This document shows positions 1-9,931 of a stretch of DNA of 64,000 bases, one piece after another. The translations under genes and the position numbers were made by a program. The notes below the pieces were generated by a model. The model had not been told where the DNA came from, searched no databases, and was given only the letters and a program-made list of their open reading frames with translations. Location: assembly GCF_004341825.1 (NCBI RefSeq), contig NZ_SMAG01000010.1, forward strand, positions 1 through 64,000, written 5' to 3'. This stretch comes from Hazenella coriacea. Lineage in GTDB: Bacteria > Bacillota > Bacilli > Thermoactinomycetales > Thermoactinomycetaceae. The stretch's first letter is position 1. Every line of letters starts with the position of its first letter.

Positions 1-30
1 AGATACGAATCGGTCGAGGGCTTAACCTAC
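1..30 (+). rRNA. 23S rRNA, 3' end (partial)
   Basis: The first bases, ending in the stretch TCGGTCGAGGGCTTAACC, match the conserved 3' terminus of Bacillales 23S rRNA. Only the last 30 or so bases are inside the window. A 5S gene follows about 80 bases later, as expected for an rrn operon. The exact mature end is not determined here. Confidence 0.8.
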
Positions 31-108
31 TTCTTATCTTCTTCTTATGCAACATGTTCTTCCTTCACATTTTCAAGGTGTGAAACCTTCACACTATATT
101 CAATACCT

Positions 109-226
109 GTCTGGTGATGATGGCGGAGGGGACCCACTCGTTCCCATCCCGAACACGACCGTTAAGCCCTCCAGCGCCGATGGTACTCGGGGTGCAGACC
201 CCTGGGAGAGTAGGACGTTGCCAGGC
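109..226 (+). rRNA. rrf: 5S rRNA
   Basis: This is a typical 5S rRNA of about 118 bases. The internal motif CCCATCCCGAACACG is the conserved loop B/helix III region. The 5' bases GTCTGG pair with the terminal CCAGGC to form helix I. It follows the 23S end and is followed directly by a strong terminator, so it is the last gene of the rrn operon; no tRNA genes follow. Confidence 0.95.
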
Positions 227-230
227 ACTC

Positions 231-262
231 AAAAAGCACTTGCTTCTAGCAAGTGCTTTTTT
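231..262 (+). terminator. rrn operon terminator
   Basis: A hairpin of AAAAGCACTTGC and its complement GCAAGTGCTTTT around a short TTCTA loop is followed by a T run. It lies 5 bases after the 5S rRNA and ends the rRNA operon. Confidence 0.9.
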
Positions 263-931
263 GTAACAAAGAAACTGATAAAAAGCTTACTGGGACAATC
301 ATCCGATTACAAATAAAACAGTTTAACAAAAACATGTATGTTTAAATAGATGATTGTATAAATAAATAAAAAGAAAATAATCAATAATTTTATAAATAGC
401 TTTATTAACACAAGTTTGTCGGTTAATTTGCCTATAATCTCTGTATCTAGATCAATAAATATTATTGGAAAATAAGGATTAACTATTTTCATATAGTGGA
501 AAATATAATATAATTAGTTCTTAGATGGGATCTCTCTGAGTTTCATGTATCTCCATCTTTTTTTCTCCCTATTACTTGACCAAGTAAATAGTTGACTTGA
601 ACAGTGAAAAGTTCAATGGTCTCAATTAGGGTGAAATTGAACGGTGCAATATTCGGGATTATTCGACTTCATTGATTATTTCGAATTATACTTCTAATTT
701 CCTTTTCCTTGGCGAATTTATTGTATTGAATCTGTAGTGTCATTTGGCTGATCTTTCGTTTGAAATGATTTTGCACCGCTTCTGAGTAAATAGAAGGAGC
801 GATCCTGCTTAGCTTCTTCACAAGGAACAAGTTCATGGAAAATGAAGATTGAGCTCTGCACTATAGAGGACATGGTGCAACAGCCTCAAGAGAGATCTTT
901 TTTTGAATTAGATTGAAAGGTGAGTGATGTG
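263..931. other. AT-rich intergenic region, no gene seen
   Basis: About 670 bases lie between the rrn terminator and the symporter gene. No reading frame with a credible start is seen. It contains an inverted repeat TTACTTG-AC-CAAGTAA (572-587) and a looser repeat GTTCAAT...ATTGAAC (611-643), either of which could be a regulator site for the downstream symporter, but neither is recognised. No clear promoter could be assigned. Confidence 0.5.
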
Positions 932-2176
932 ATGAAAAAGATGTCTATGACAGTAAAAATTTTAATTGGGATTATTGCGGGTCTTATTACTGGATTGGTA
1001 TTGCACTTATATTTTCCTGCCGTATTTACAGAGGTAAATGGTTGGGTTTTTGATCCGATTGGGCAAATATTTATTAAAGCCATTAAGATGATTGTGGTTC
1101 CACTGGTCTTCTTTTCGATTGCATCTGGAGCGGCTGGAATCGCTGATCCTAAGAAATTGGGACGAATTGGTAGCAAGACCATTATTCTTTATATGTTAAC
1201 GACTGCGATTGCAATTACCTTTGCTCTTGGAATCGCTAACATTATTGATCCTGGTGAAGGAACTCAGATTCAACAGTCAACGGAGAAACCTGAAATCAAG
1301 GAAGCTCCAGATATTAAAGATACTTTGTTAAATATTGTTCCAGCTAACCCTGTGCAAGCAATGGCTGAAGCAGAAATGTTACAAATCATTACCTTTGCCT
1401 TGTTCTTTGGAATTGGAATGGCATTACTTGGTGAAAAAGTAAGTCGAGTTAAAGAGTTTATCGATCAAGCGAATGAAATTATGATCAAGTTAGTACAGAT
1501 CGTTATGCAAGTAGCTCCTTACGCGGCATTTGCCTTGATGGCACGGGCGATTGGAGAAGCTGGTGTAGACCTAATCGCTTCGATGGGCTTGTATATGATT
1601 GCGATTATTGCAGCCTTAATCATTCATATGGGTGTTACTTATAGCTTCCTATTAAGCGTCTTTGCAAAAATGAACCCACTTCATTTCTTCAAGAAAGTGG
1701 CTCCAGCGATGGAGGTTGCTTTTACTACCAGTAGTAGTGCTGCGACTTTACCAGTGACATTGGAATGTGCAGAAAAAGGGTTAAAAGTTCCTAAGTCGAT
1801 CAGTAGCTTTGTCATTCCATTAGGAGCGACGATCAATATGGACGGAACAGCAATTATGCAGGGAGTTGCTGCTGTCTTTATCGCACAACTTTATGGCATT
1901 CCACTTGATTTACAAGCACAGTTAATCATTATTTTAACTGCAACGTTGGCTTCGGTCGGAACAGCTGCTGTTCCAGGAGTTGGTTTGATTACCTTAGCCA
2001 TGGTTTTAAATGCCGTTGGTTTACCTGTCGAAGGAATCGCGATTGTAATGGGTGTAGACCGTTTGCTCGATATGAGTCGTACGGCTACCAATATTACAGG
2101 AGACCTTTGTGTAGCAGCTGTAGTTGCTAAAGGTGAAGAAAAGCGGGAGAGAAAAACAGAACAAGTCGCCGCTTAA
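932..2176 (+). CDS. Dicarboxylate/amino acid:cation symporter (DAACS family)
   Basis: A 414-residue secondary transporter of the glutamate/dicarboxylate:Na+ symporter family in the cytoplasmic membrane. The serine-rich re-entrant loop (TTSSSAATLPVT), the substrate-site segment GATINMDGTAI and the C-terminal GVDRLLDMSRTATNITGD motif are all present, along with about eight hydrophobic segments. Substrate (glutamate, aspartate, C4-dicarboxylates or serine) cannot be decided from sequence alone. A GTG at 920 is in frame, but AAAGGTGA at 916-923 is spaced correctly only for the ATG at 932. The gene stands alone, followed by a terminator. Confidence 0.93.
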   Translation: MKKMSMTVKILIGIIAGLITGLVLHLYFPAVFTEVNGWVFDPIGQIFIKAIKMIVVPLVFFSIASGAAGIADPKKLGRIGSKTIILYMLTTAIAITFALGIANIIDPGEGTQIQQSTEKPEIKEAPDIKDTLLNIVPANPVQAMAEAEMLQIITFALFFGIGMALLGEKVSRVKEFIDQANEIMIKLVQIVMQVAPYAAFALMARAIGEAGVDLIASMGLYMIAIIAALIIHMGVTYSFLLSVFAKMNPLHFFKKVAPAMEVAFTTSSSAATLPVTLECAEKGLKVPKSISSFVIPLGATINMDGTAIMQGVAAVFIAQLYGIPLDLQAQLIIILTATLASVGTAAVPGVGLITLAMVLNAVGLPVEGIAIVMGVDRLLDMSRTATNITGDLCVAAVVAKGEEKRERKTEQVAA

Positions 2177-2196
2177 TAAAAGAAATAAACTTTTTA

Positions 2197-2229
2197 CAGC
2201 TACCTTATTCTAAAGGGTAGCTTTTTTTT
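2197..2229 (+). terminator. Terminator of the symporter gene
   Basis: A hairpin (AGCTACC ... GGGTAGCT) followed by eight T residues lies about 20 bases after the symporter stop codon. Confidence 0.9.
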
Positions 2230-2690
2230 GTTAAAAAAATGTTGTGGGTTAGATAGGGTTTGATGTATAACTAGTATCAATACCTCCTTGGTGTAAAATA
2301 TTTTATGAGCGGTCAGTAGTGTTGATTGAGTAATATTTCCCTTCACTATTGAGCATCGGGGTTCGATTTTCCCCCTCCCTAAGCTAGTACTTTGCAAAGA
2401 AGAGGAAAATTTCGCTCCACCCTTTGATTTTGGGAGGAGGCAAAAGGTATAAAAGTCTCTCAAAGAAGAGTTTATCCCCTCTTTTCCTTCATCGAAGAGT
2501 TCCGCTAAGTTGTGGTACAAAGTCATTTCGTACGAAAGATCGACTCCTAACTCTGGTACATCGATATGACTGATAGGTGGCGCATGAATCCAAGATGTCA
2601 GGCCTCATCGCTCAGTAATCATCAAGGTCGTAACAGATCTTGATTTTTAGGGAAATGAACCTCAGCTTGAATGTATCCATCCTTTATCGC
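2230..2690. other. Intergenic region, possible gene remnant
   Basis: This stretch separates the symporter from the purine operon control region. A minus-strand open frame of 108 codons (2200-2526) runs into the upstream terminator, has no ribosome binding site at its start and resembles nothing I recognise, so I do not call it a gene. It may be decayed coding DNA. No other feature is seen. Confidence 0.4.
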
Positions 2691-2694
2691 AGTA

Positions 2695-2739
2695 AAATAC
2701 GAACGCTGTTTCATTGAACGATGCATAATGTTCGTTTTT
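2695..2739 (+). promoter_or_regulatory. Pair of inverted PurR boxes upstream of purE
   Basis: The PurBox consensus in Bacillales is AWWWNCGAACWWT, found as an inverted pair. Here AAATACGAACGCT (2695-2707) is followed on the other strand by a near-perfect AAAAACGAACATT (2727-2739). The gap of about 19 bases is close to the 16-17 bases described for PurR control regions. This points to repression of the pur operon by PurR, relieved by PRPP. The box identity is seen; binding is inference. Confidence 0.7.
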
Positions 2740-2743
2740 ATGT

Positions 2744-2773
2744 TTGACTTTCTGATCGCTTCCTTGTTACACT
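2744..2773 (+). promoter_or_regulatory. Predicted purE operon promoter
   Basis: A TTGACT -35 element (2744-2749) is followed after 18 bases by a TACACT -10-like element (2768-2773). It sits between the PurR boxes and the riboswitch, so transcription would begin near 2780, just upstream of the aptamer. The -10 is a weak match. Confidence 0.55.
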
Positions 2774-2792
2774 GAAAAAGGAAGTGATGATC

Positions 2793-2865
2793 TTTCTCAT
2801 ATAAGCTTAGGGATAGGGCCTAGGCGTTTCTACAAGGAAACCGTAAATTTCCTGGCTATGAGAAA
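2793..2865 (+). ncRNA. Purine riboswitch aptamer upstream of purE
   Basis: The three-way junction is readable. P1 is TTTCTCATA (2793-2801) with TATGAGAAA (2857-2865). P2 is GCTTAGG with CCTAGGC. The conserved GTTTCTAC junction and CCGTAAA loop 3 are intact. C2856 corresponds to position 74, which predicts guanine or hypoxanthine rather than adenine as ligand. Two deviations are visible: the base before that C is G instead of the usual A, and the P3 closing position is an A-G mismatch. The purE context supports the call. Confidence 0.88.
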
Positions 2866-2946
2866 AATCTCGTTTGGGTTCGTGTTGCCTGAACTGTAGA
2901 TTTTTCCATTCATAGGGAAAAACTACAGTTGAGGCGTTTTTTTATT
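2856..2946 (+). terminator. Riboswitch-controlled terminator and antiterminator
   Basis: A long stem (GCCTGAACTGTAGATTTTTCC with GGGAAAAACTACAGTTGAGGC, from 2887) is followed by seven T residues. The P1 3' strand plus the next bases (2856-2870) is complementary to 2898-2915, inside the terminator's left arm. Ligand binding would hold P1 together and let the terminator form, giving transcription off; without ligand the antiterminator would form. The alternative pairings are visible in the sequence, the mechanism is known for this family. Confidence 0.85.
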
Positions 2947-2978
2947 AAGGTGAATAGAGAACTTGTGAGGGATATGAT

Positions 2979-3470
2979 ATGAATCAACAACCAAGTGTCG
3001 GAGTGATCATGGGTAGTACATCCGATTGGCCTACGATGAAAAAAGCTTGCCAAGTGTTGGATGAATTGATGATCCCATATGAATCAAAAGTTGTTTCTGC
3101 GCACCGAACTCCTGATGAGATGTTTCAATATGCAGAGGAAGCGGAATCACGTGGAATTCAAGTGATTATCGCTGGTGCGGGAGGCGCGGCTCACCTTCCA
3201 GGAATGGTTGCCGCTAAAACTGTATTACCAGTTATTGGCGTACCGATTAAAACTTCTACCTTAAATGGTTTGGATTCTTTGTTATCAATTGTCCAAATGC
3301 CTGGTGGAGTTCCTGTTGCCACAGTGGCGATTGGAGATGCGGGTGCGGTCAATGCAGGTTTATTGGCAGCAGAGATGTTAGGCATTCATGATGGGAATGT
3401 TCGCATCCATTTGAAAGAACGTCGTCAACAGATCAGAGAACGAGTATTAAAGGATAGTGAGCTGGGATGA
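2979..3470 (+). CDS. purE: N5-carboxyaminoimidazole ribonucleotide mutase
   Basis: PurE converts N5-CAIR, the product of PurK, to CAIR in de novo purine synthesis. The protein has 163 residues, usual for the bacterial class I enzyme. The phosphate-binding motif GSTSDWPTM (12-20), the catalytic SAHRTP motif with His42 (40-45) and the glycine-rich [11 protein letters not shown] segment are present. It is the first gene of the pur operon, directly after the riboswitch, and overlaps purK by 4 bases (ATGA). Confidence 0.97.
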   Translation: MNQQPSVGVIMGSTSDWPTMKKACQVLDELMIPYESKVVSAHRTPDEMFQYAEEAESRGIQVIIAGAGGAAHLPGMVAAKTVLPVIGVPIKTSTLNGLDSLLSIVQMPGGVPVATVAIGDAGAVNAGLLAAEMLGIHDGNVRIHLKERRQQIRERVLKDSELG

Positions 3471-4654
3471 ACATGACAAACACTCCTATTTTACCAGGGC
3501 TGACCATTGGTGTGATTGGTGGGGGCCAATTAGGTAGAATGGTTATTTTAGAAGGAAGGAAGCTAGGGCTTCGTTTTATCACCTTAGATCCTTCACCCCA
3601 TTGCCCAGGTGGTCAAGTTTCAGATCGGCAGATTGTAGCGGCTTATGACGATTCCCAAGCGATGAAAGAACTAGCAAACGCATGTGATGTGATTATCTAT
3701 GAGTTTGAAAATATCGATGGTGCGATGGTTCGCCGTTTGGAGGACGTGTGTGCGGTTCCACAAGGAAGTCGTCTGCTGGAAACGACTCAACATCGGTTGA
3801 CTGAAAAAAAAGCGATCCAAGCGTCTGGAGTGCCTGTAGCTCCTTATCGAGCCATCACAGATCGGCATGAAATACTTAATGTGATGCAAGAATGGAACAG
3901 GTCTGTCGTTTTAAAAACAACCATGGGCGGATATGACGGAAAAGGGCAATGGATTCTTCAGCAGGAGGAAGATCTACAAACACTACCTGATGAGATGTTC
4001 ACATCTGGACAGGAATATATTTTGGAGCAGTTAATTCCTTTTGTACGGGAGATTTCTGTGGTTGTTGCACGAAGTACAACTGGAGAAGTATCTGCTTTCT
4101 CACCAACAGTAAATCTTCATCGCAACCATATTTTACACCTGTCTGTGGCACCTGCCATGATCGAACAAGAGGTGATTCAACAGGCGAAAGAGTTGGCGAT
4201 TCAGATTGCTGAACATCTGGAAGTGATTGGTTTAGTTGCGGTAGAAATGTTTATGTTACCTGACGGTTCATTGATTGTGAATGAATTGGCACCTCGTCCT
4301 CATAATTCGGGTCATTATACATTTGATGCTTGTGAGACTTCGCAATTTGCTCAGTTTTTACGAGCCGTATTAGGACTTCCTTTGGGGTCAACTCAACTTC
4401 ATCAAACAGCTGTGATGGTGAATCTATTGGGTGAACATCAAAATGCTTTCTATAGCCAGTTTTCCCAGTTGTCTCAGGAAGTAAAAGTGCATTGGTATGG
4501 CAAAACAGAAGCGAAACGTGGACGCAAAATGGGTCATCTGACCTTTCTCACTGACTCAGTTTCAGAAGCCCTTCATCTCATAGAGAAGACGGGGATTTGG
4601 GAGCCACTTACCCTTAAGGAACTACATGAGATTGGATTAGAAACAATCAAGTAA
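3467..4654 (+). CDS. purK: 5-(carboxyamino)imidazole ribonucleotide synthase
   Basis: PurK is the ATP-grasp ligase that adds bicarbonate to AIR to give N5-CAIR, handed on to PurE. The 395-residue protein begins with the glycine-rich nucleotide-fold motif GGGQLGRM (about 18-25). The ATP-grasp glycine loop GGYDGKGQW and the metal-binding [14 protein letters not shown] motif follow. The start at 3467 overlaps the purE stop; an in-frame ATG at 3473 is an alternative. The overlap implies translational coupling. Confidence 0.97.
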   Translation: MNMTNTPILPGLTIGVIGGGQLGRMVILEGRKLGLRFITLDPSPHCPGGQVSDRQIVAAYDDSQAMKELANACDVIIYEFENIDGAMVRRLEDVCAVPQGSRLLETTQHRLTEKKAIQASGVPVAPYRAITDRHEILNVMQEWNRSVVLKTTMGGYDGKGQWILQQEEDLQTLPDEMFTSGQEYILEQLIPFVREISVVVARSTTGEVSAFSPTVNLHRNHILHLSVAPAMIEQEVIQQAKELAIQIAEHLEVIGLVAVEMFMLPDGSLIVNELAPRPHNSGHYTFDACETSQFAQFLRAVLGLPLGSTQLHQTAVMVNLLGEHQNAFYSQFSQLSQEVKVHWYGKTEAKRGRKMGHLTFLTDSVSEALHLIEKTGIWEPLTLKELHEIGLETIK

Positions 4655-4667
4655 AAGGAGTATGAAA

Positions 4668-5966
4668 ATGATTGAACGTTATTCAAGACCAGAAATGACT
4701 GCGATTTGGACGGAAGAAAATAAGTTTCGTGCTTGGCTTGAAGTAGAAATTCTTGCTTGTGAAGCATGGGCTGAATTGGGAGTGATCCCTAAAGAAGATG
4801 TGAAACAGATTCGCCAACATGCAAAAATCAATGTCGATCGAATCTTAGAGATTGAACAAGAGACTCGTCATGATGTTGTAGCATTTACTCGTGCAGTCTC
4901 TGAAACCTTAGGACCTGAATCGAAGTGGGTTCACTATGGATTAACATCCACCGATGTTGTGGATACAGCTCTTTCTTATTTACTTCGACAAGCCAACGAA
5001 ATCTTACTAAAAGATTTAGATCGTTTCATTGACATCCTTGCTGACAAGGCTAAAGAACATAAATATACGGTGATGATGGGACGAACCCATGGAGTTCATG
5101 CGGAGCCAACCACCTTAGGTTTAAAAATGGCTCTTTGGTATGAAGAAATGAAGCGCAATCGGGATCGTTTTGTACACGCAAGTGATTCGGTTCGTTATGG
5201 AAAAATGTCTGGAGCTGTTGGAACCTATGCCAATATTGATCCTTTTGTTGAGCAATACGTGTGTGAAAAGTTAGGTTTGCAAGCATCCCCAATCTCAACT
5301 CAAACCCTACAAAGAGATCGTCATGCTGAATACATGGCCACCCTTGCCTTGATTGCCACTTCGCTTGATAAATTTGCGACCGAGATCCGGGGATTACAAA
5401 AAAGTGAAACCCGTGAAGTGGAAGAGCCTTTCCGGAAAGGGCAAAAAGGTTCATCAGCGATGCCACATAAACGGAATCCCATCGGGTGTGAAAATATTAG
5501 TGGTTTAGCTAGAGTGATCCGAGGACATATGGTTTCAGCATACGAAAATGTTCCCCTCTGGCATGAAAGAGATATTTCCCATTCTTCTGTTGAACGGGTT
5601 ATTTTGCCTGATTCTACGATTTTATTGAACTACTTACTCAATCGCTTTATGAATATTGTTAAGGATTTAACGGTCTTTCCAGAAAATATGAAGCGAAATA
5701 TGGAGCGTACATTTGGCTTGATTTATTCGCAACGAGTCCTGCTCAGCTTAATCAATAAAGGATTGAAACGAGAAGAAGCCTATGATCGGGTGCAACGGTT
5801 AGCGATGCAAGCATGGGAAGAGCAACGCCCCTTCAAACCTCTTGTACAAGCAGATGATTTGATTGCAAAGCATTTAACATCTGAAGAGATTGATGATTGT
5901 TTTGACTATCAATATCATCTCTCCCAAGTGGATATGATTTTTAACCGTTTAGGATTGAATGAGTAA
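4668..5966 (+). CDS. purB: Adenylosuccinate lyase
   Basis: PurB acts twice in purine synthesis, splitting fumarate from SAICAR and from adenylosuccinate. The 432-residue protein has the fumarase/aspartase superfamily signature [11 protein letters not shown] and the TSTDVVDT and MGRTHG active-site segments. An ATG at 4662 lies only one base after the AAAGGAG at 4654-4660; the ATG at 4668 has the proper 7-base spacing and gives the N-terminus [10 protein letters not shown], matching other Bacillales PurB proteins. Third gene of the operon. Confidence 0.97.
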   Translation: MIERYSRPEMTAIWTEENKFRAWLEVEILACEAWAELGVIPKEDVKQIRQHAKINVDRILEIEQETRHDVVAFTRAVSETLGPESKWVHYGLTSTDVVDTALSYLLRQANEILLKDLDRFIDILADKAKEHKYTVMMGRTHGVHAEPTTLGLKMALWYEEMKRNRDRFVHASDSVRYGKMSGAVGTYANIDPFVEQYVCEKLGLQASPISTQTLQRDRHAEYMATLALIATSLDKFATEIRGLQKSETREVEEPFRKGQKGSSAMPHKRNPIGCENISGLARVIRGHMVSAYENVPLWHERDISHSSVERVILPDSTILLNYLLNRFMNIVKDLTVFPENMKRNMERTFGLIYSQRVLLSLINKGLKREEAYDRVQRLAMQAWEEQRPFKPLVQADDLIAKHLTSEEIDDCFDYQYHLSQVDMIFNRLGLNE

Positions 5967-6008
5967 CTTTGATTTTCACCTTACTTCTCTCTAAGAAAGG
6001 AGCTAGAC

Positions 6009-6731
6009 ATGATGAAAGAAGAAGCGATGTTGTACGAGGGGAAAGCCAAGCAGCTATTCCATACCGATGATCCTCAAGTGTTGCGTGTTCAGTATAAAGA
6101 TTCAGCAACTGCATTTAATGGGGAAAAAAGAGCAACATTGGCTGGAAAAGGTGAGATGAACAATCGGATCAGCGCCATTTTCTTTCGATATTTAGAGGAA
6201 AATGGAGTAGCTAATCATTTCATCAAGACCCTTTCTCCATTGGAACAGCTTGTTCGTAAAGTAAAGATCATTCCATTAGAAGTTGTTGTTCGTAATCGAG
6301 TGGCTGGAAGTTTAGCTAAGCGAATCGGGATCGCAGAAGGAACCAAATTAAAGCATCCGATTGTGGAATTCTACTATAAAGATGATGCTTTGGGTGATCC
6401 TCTGTTAAATGAAGATCACATTGCTGTAATGGATTTAGCCACACCTGAGCAAGTGGAAGAGATGAAGCAAATCGGGCTCCAAGTGAATGATCTGCTCCAA
6501 CTATTAATGTCTAAGCTCCAAATCATTTTAGTTGATTTCAAAATTGAGTTTGGTCTCGATGAGGAAGGTAAATTACTTTTAGCCGATGAGATTTCTCCGG
6601 ATACTTGTCGTTTCTGGGATGAAGATACAGGTGAAAAATTGGATAAAGATCGATTTAGACGTGATTTGGGAAATGTGGTTGAGGCATATGAAGAAATTTT
6701 TTCACGGCTAGGGGGCCAAAAACATGTTTAA
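6009..6731 (+). CDS. purC: Phosphoribosylaminoimidazole-succinocarboxamide synthase
   Basis: PurC (SAICAR synthase) joins aspartate to CAIR using ATP. The 240-residue protein has the family signatures IPLEVVVRNRVAGS (88-101) and DEISPDTCRFWD near residue 200. AAGAAAGGAG lies 6 bases before the ATG at 6009. The 42-base gap from purB is the widest in the first part of the operon. The 3' end overlaps purS by 8 bases. Confidence 0.97.
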   Translation: MMKEEAMLYEGKAKQLFHTDDPQVLRVQYKDSATAFNGEKRATLAGKGEMNNRISAIFFRYLEENGVANHFIKTLSPLEQLVRKVKIIPLEVVVRNRVAGSLAKRIGIAEGTKLKHPIVEFYYKDDALGDPLLNEDHIAVMDLATPEQVEEMKQIGLQVNDLLQLLMSKLQIILVDFKIEFGLDEEGKLLLADEISPDTCRFWDEDTGEKLDKDRFRRDLGNVVEAYEEIFSRLGGQKHV

Positions 6732-6975
6732 AGCGACCATTTATGTAACGTTAAAAGAGAGTGTTCTAGACCCACAAGGAGTGGCAGTTCAAGGAACTTT
6801 ACATGCACTGGGTTATCAAAAAGTGTCTGATGTACGGATTGGAAAGCGGATGGAAGTCCTCATCGAGGCTAAGGATCGTCAAGAAGCAGAAGCACAAATC
6901 GCCGAAATCTGTGAAAAAGTACTGGCTAACCCAGTGATTGAAAACTTCCGTTTTGAGTTGGAGGAGGTGGCATAA
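6724..6975 (+). CDS. purS: FGAM synthase subunit PurS
   Basis: PurS is the small subunit that bridges PurL and PurQ in the three-part FGAM synthase of Gram-positive bacteria and archaea. At 83 residues the protein has the usual length and begins MFKATIYVTLKESVLDPQG, typical of the family. It starts inside the purC end and its stop codon abuts the purQ start codon. Confidence 0.96.
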   Translation: MFKATIYVTLKESVLDPQGVAVQGTLHALGYQKVSDVRIGKRMEVLIEAKDRQEAEAQIAEICEKVLANPVIENFRFELEEVA

Positions 6976-7659
6976 ATGCGCTTTGCCGTTCCTATTTTTC
7001 CAGGTTCCAACTGTGATATTGATTGTATCCATGCGGTGGAGGATGTTTTACAAGAGTCGGTGACAGCTGTTTGGCATCAAGACTCGGACTTATCTTCTTA
7101 TGATGCGATTATTTTACCAGGCGGCTTTTCTTATGGTGACTACCTTCGGTGTGGAGCATTGGCTCGCTTTTCTCCTGTGATGGAGGGAGTTCGACAAGCA
7201 GCCGAACAAGGAAAGTTGGTCATCGGGATCTGTAATGGATTTCAAATTTTGGTGGAAGCAGGTTTATTACCAGGGGCTTTGATGCGAAATGACCATCTGA
7301 AATTTCGCTGTGAAATGACAACTCTTCGGGTCGAACAGATCGATACTCCATTTACCAATCTGTATCAACGTGGTGAGGAGATTCGGATTCCTGTGGCACA
7401 TGGGGAAGGCAATTATTTTTGTGATCCTGAGACACTTGCAGAGTTGAAGAAAAATAGTCAGATTCTCTTTACCTATGCAGATCAAAACCCGAATGGATCG
7501 ATCGAAAATATAGCTGGTATTTGTAATCAAAAAAGAAATGTATTAGGAATGATGCCCCACCCAGAACGAGCTATCTTTGATTGGATGGGCTCTGCGGATG
7601 GCACTCGTCTTTTTAAATCTATGCTTCAATATTGGAAGGAGAATGGCAGTGCAGCCTAA
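6976..7659 (+). CDS. purQ: FGAM synthase glutaminase subunit PurQ
   Basis: PurQ is a class I glutamine amidotransferase that supplies ammonia to PurL. In the 227-residue protein the nucleophile Cys86 is in GICNGFQIL and the histidine/glutamate pair is in MPHPERAI near residue 197. GGAGGTGG lies just upstream and the gene begins at the base after the purS stop. The last 17 bases overlap purL. Confidence 0.97.
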   Translation: MRFAVPIFPGSNCDIDCIHAVEDVLQESVTAVWHQDSDLSSYDAIILPGGFSYGDYLRCGALARFSPVMEGVRQAAEQGKLVIGICNGFQILVEAGLLPGALMRNDHLKFRCEMTTLRVEQIDTPFTNLYQRGEEIRIPVAHGEGNYFCDPETLAELKKNSQILFTYADQNPNGSIENIAGICNQKRNVLGMMPHPERAIFDWMGSADGTRLFKSMLQYWKENGSAA

Positions 7660-9931
7660 AGAAACGGTCGTTCAAACACTCGCTCATGAACCTACACCAG
7701 AAATGATTCGTGATCAACAGTTATATAAAGAGATGGGTTTGATGGAGAGCGAGTATAATCAAGTCATCGGTCATTTAAATGGTCGTTTGCCTAACTGGAC
7801 AGAGATTGGGATCTATAGTGTGATGTGGTCTGAGCACTGTAGCTACAAAAACTCAAAGCCCCTTCTGCGTCGTTTTCCTACGAAAGGTTCTCGTGTTTTA
7901 CAAGGGCCCGGAGAAGGAGCTGGCGTGATTGATATTGGGGATCAACAAGCAGTCGTTTTTAAAATGGAATCCCATAACCACCCATCTGCAGTGGAACCAT
8001 TCCAAGGAGCGGCTACAGGAGTTGGTGGGATTATCCGTGATGTATTCTCTATGGGCGCTCGTCCGATTGCTCTTTTAAACTCATTGCGCTTTGGTGATTT
8101 AGAATCTCCACGGGTTCGTTATCTTTTTGAAGAAGTTGTCGCAGGAATTGCTCACTATGGAAATTGTATAGGCATTCCGACGGTAGCTGGTGAAGTCGTA
8201 TTTGATGGAAACTCATATGAAGGAAATCCACTCGTTAATGCGATGTGTGTGGGAATTCTCAACCATGATGATTTACAAAAAGGGATTGCGACTGGTGTGG
8301 GAAATCCGGTGATCTATGTAGGAGCGAGTACGGGGCGGGATGGCATTCATGGAGCGACGTTTGCTTCTGAAGAATTAAGTGAGGACTCCGAAGAAAAACG
8401 TCCAGCGGTTCAAGTTGGCGATCCATTCATGGAGAAGTTGTTACTTGAGGCTTGTCTGGAAATGGTGGAAGCTAATATCTTATTGGGTATTCAAGATATG
8501 GGTGCGGCTGGATTGACTAGTTCAAGTGCTGAAATGGCGGCCAAAGGTGAGCACGGACTTGATCTCAACTTAGATCTTGTTCCACAACGTGAAACAGGGA
8601 TGACACCATATGAAATGATGCTTTCCGAATCTCAAGAACGGATGCTTGTCGTTGTAGAACAAGGACGTGAAAATGAGATTAAAGCCATTTGTGATAAATG
8701 GGGTCTTCAGTCAGCGATTGTAGGTCGAGTGACTGCTGGAAATCGCTATCGGATTTTCCACAAAGGTGATTTGGTAGCTGATATTCCAGTGAATACTTTA
8801 GTTGATGATGCTCCTGTTTATGAACGAGAAGTAAAGGTTCCGGCTTATTATCAAGAAAATGAACACGTGGATGTCCTTTCGTCATTGACGAAGATTGATC
8901 CACAAGAAGCATTACAAAAAGTATTATCTTCACCCAATATGGGAAGTAAAAAATGGGTTTATCAACAATATGACCATATGGTTCGGACAAGTACCGCTGT
9001 TTGCCCGGGTTCTGATGCGGCAGTCGTTGTCGTTCGTGGTACAGAAAAGGCATTAGCGATGTCTGCAGATGGCAACGGACGTTATGTTTATCTAGATCCT
9101 GAGCAAGGGGGACGGATTGCCATTGCAGAGTCTGCACGAAATGTGGTTTGCTCAGGAGCCAAACCGTTAGGTGTGACAGATTGCCTCAACTTCGGTAGTC
9201 CTGAAAAACCAGAAGTTTATTGGCAGCTTTCTAAATCGATTGATGGTATGAGCGAAGCTTGTCGAGTCTTAGAAACGCCAGTCGTTGGTGGAAATGTGAG
9301 CTTGTATAACGAAATCAAAGGTACTCCCATTTATCCAACTCCAATTGTAGGCATGGTAGGTCTAGTTGAGAAACGAGAGCACATCACGACCCAAGCTTGG
9401 AAAAAAGATGGTGATGTGATCCTTCTTCTTGGTGATACCCAAGCAGAGTTGGGTGGAAGCGAACTGCAATACCTGATCACTGGAACGATTAGTGGTCGCC
9501 CACCACATCTAGACTTACAAAAAGAGAAAGTGGTTCAAGAAACGGTGTTACAGGCGATTCAAAAAGGCTGGGTACGCTCCGCGCATGACTTATCTGAAGG
9601 TGGACTAGCTCTAGCTCTTGCAGAAGCATCGATGGATGGGCAGTTAGGGGCTTCGATTCAGTTACAGACCGATCTTCATCCGATTGTTCAGCTATTTAGT
9701 GAAACACAATCTCGTGTCCTTCTATCTGTAGCTCCTGAGCATGTGGAAAAAGTGAAACAACTAGCCAATGAGCTAGGTATCACTGATACACAAATCGGTC
9801 ATGTGACCCAAGAGCCTCGTCTACAGATTGAAGTCAATGAGCAAACAGTGATCCAAGAAGAGATTCAAGTGTTAACCCAATGGTGGGAGGAGGCGATCCC
9901 ATGCAAGATGAAAGCATCTTCGACGAACTAA
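7643..9931 (+). CDS. purL: FGAM synthase large subunit PurL
   Basis: PurL is the ATP-dependent synthetase subunit that converts FGAR to FGAM with ammonia from PurQ. The 762-residue protein matches the small-type PurL of Gram-positives. Segments such as [26 protein letters not shown] and [18 protein letters not shown] are diagnostic. The frame is open upstream to 7577, but that part lies inside purQ; the ATG at 7643 gives MAVQPKE. A GTG at 7649 has better spacing from AAGGAG (7636-7641) and is an alternative. Confidence 0.96.
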   Translation: MAVQPKETVVQTLAHEPTPEMIRDQQLYKEMGLMESEYNQVIGHLNGRLPNWTEIGIYSVMWSEHCSYKNSKPLLRRFPTKGSRVLQGPGEGAGVIDIGDQQAVVFKMESHNHPSAVEPFQGAATGVGGIIRDVFSMGARPIALLNSLRFGDLESPRVRYLFEEVVAGIAHYGNCIGIPTVAGEVVFDGNSYEGNPLVNAMCVGILNHDDLQKGIATGVGNPVIYVGASTGRDGIHGATFASEELSEDSEEKRPAVQVGDPFMEKLLLEACLEMVEANILLGIQDMGAAGLTSSSAEMAAKGEHGLDLNLDLVPQRETGMTPYEMMLSESQERMLVVVEQGRENEIKAICDKWGLQSAIVGRVTAGNRYRIFHKGDLVADIPVNTLVDDAPVYEREVKVPAYYQENEHVDVLSSLTKIDPQEALQKVLSSPNMGSKKWVYQQYDHMVRTSTAVCPGSDAAVVVVRGTEKALAMSADGNGRYVYLDPEQGGRIAIAESARNVVCSGAKPLGVTDCLNFGSPEKPEVYWQLSKSIDGMSEACRVLETPVVGGNVSLYNEIKGTPIYPTPIVGMVGLVEKREHITTQAWKKDGDVILLLGDTQAELGGSELQYLITGTISGRPPHLDLQKEKVVQETVLQAIQKGWVRSAHDLSEGGLALALAEASMDGQLGASIQLQTDLHPIVQLFSETQSRVLLSVAPEHVEKVKQLANELGITDTQIGHVTQEPRLQIEVNEQTVIQEEIQVLTQWWEEAIPCKMKASSTN

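Noticed and set aside
47-316. An 89-codon plus-strand frame
   Set aside because: It runs through the 5S rRNA gene and its terminator, so it is not a gene.
2200-2526. A 108-codon minus-strand frame between the symporter and the pur control region
   Set aside because: No ribosome binding site at its start, it ends inside the symporter terminator and the translation resembles no family I know.
5050-5466. A 138-codon minus-strand frame inside purB
   Set aside because: Antisense shadow of a highly conserved purine gene.
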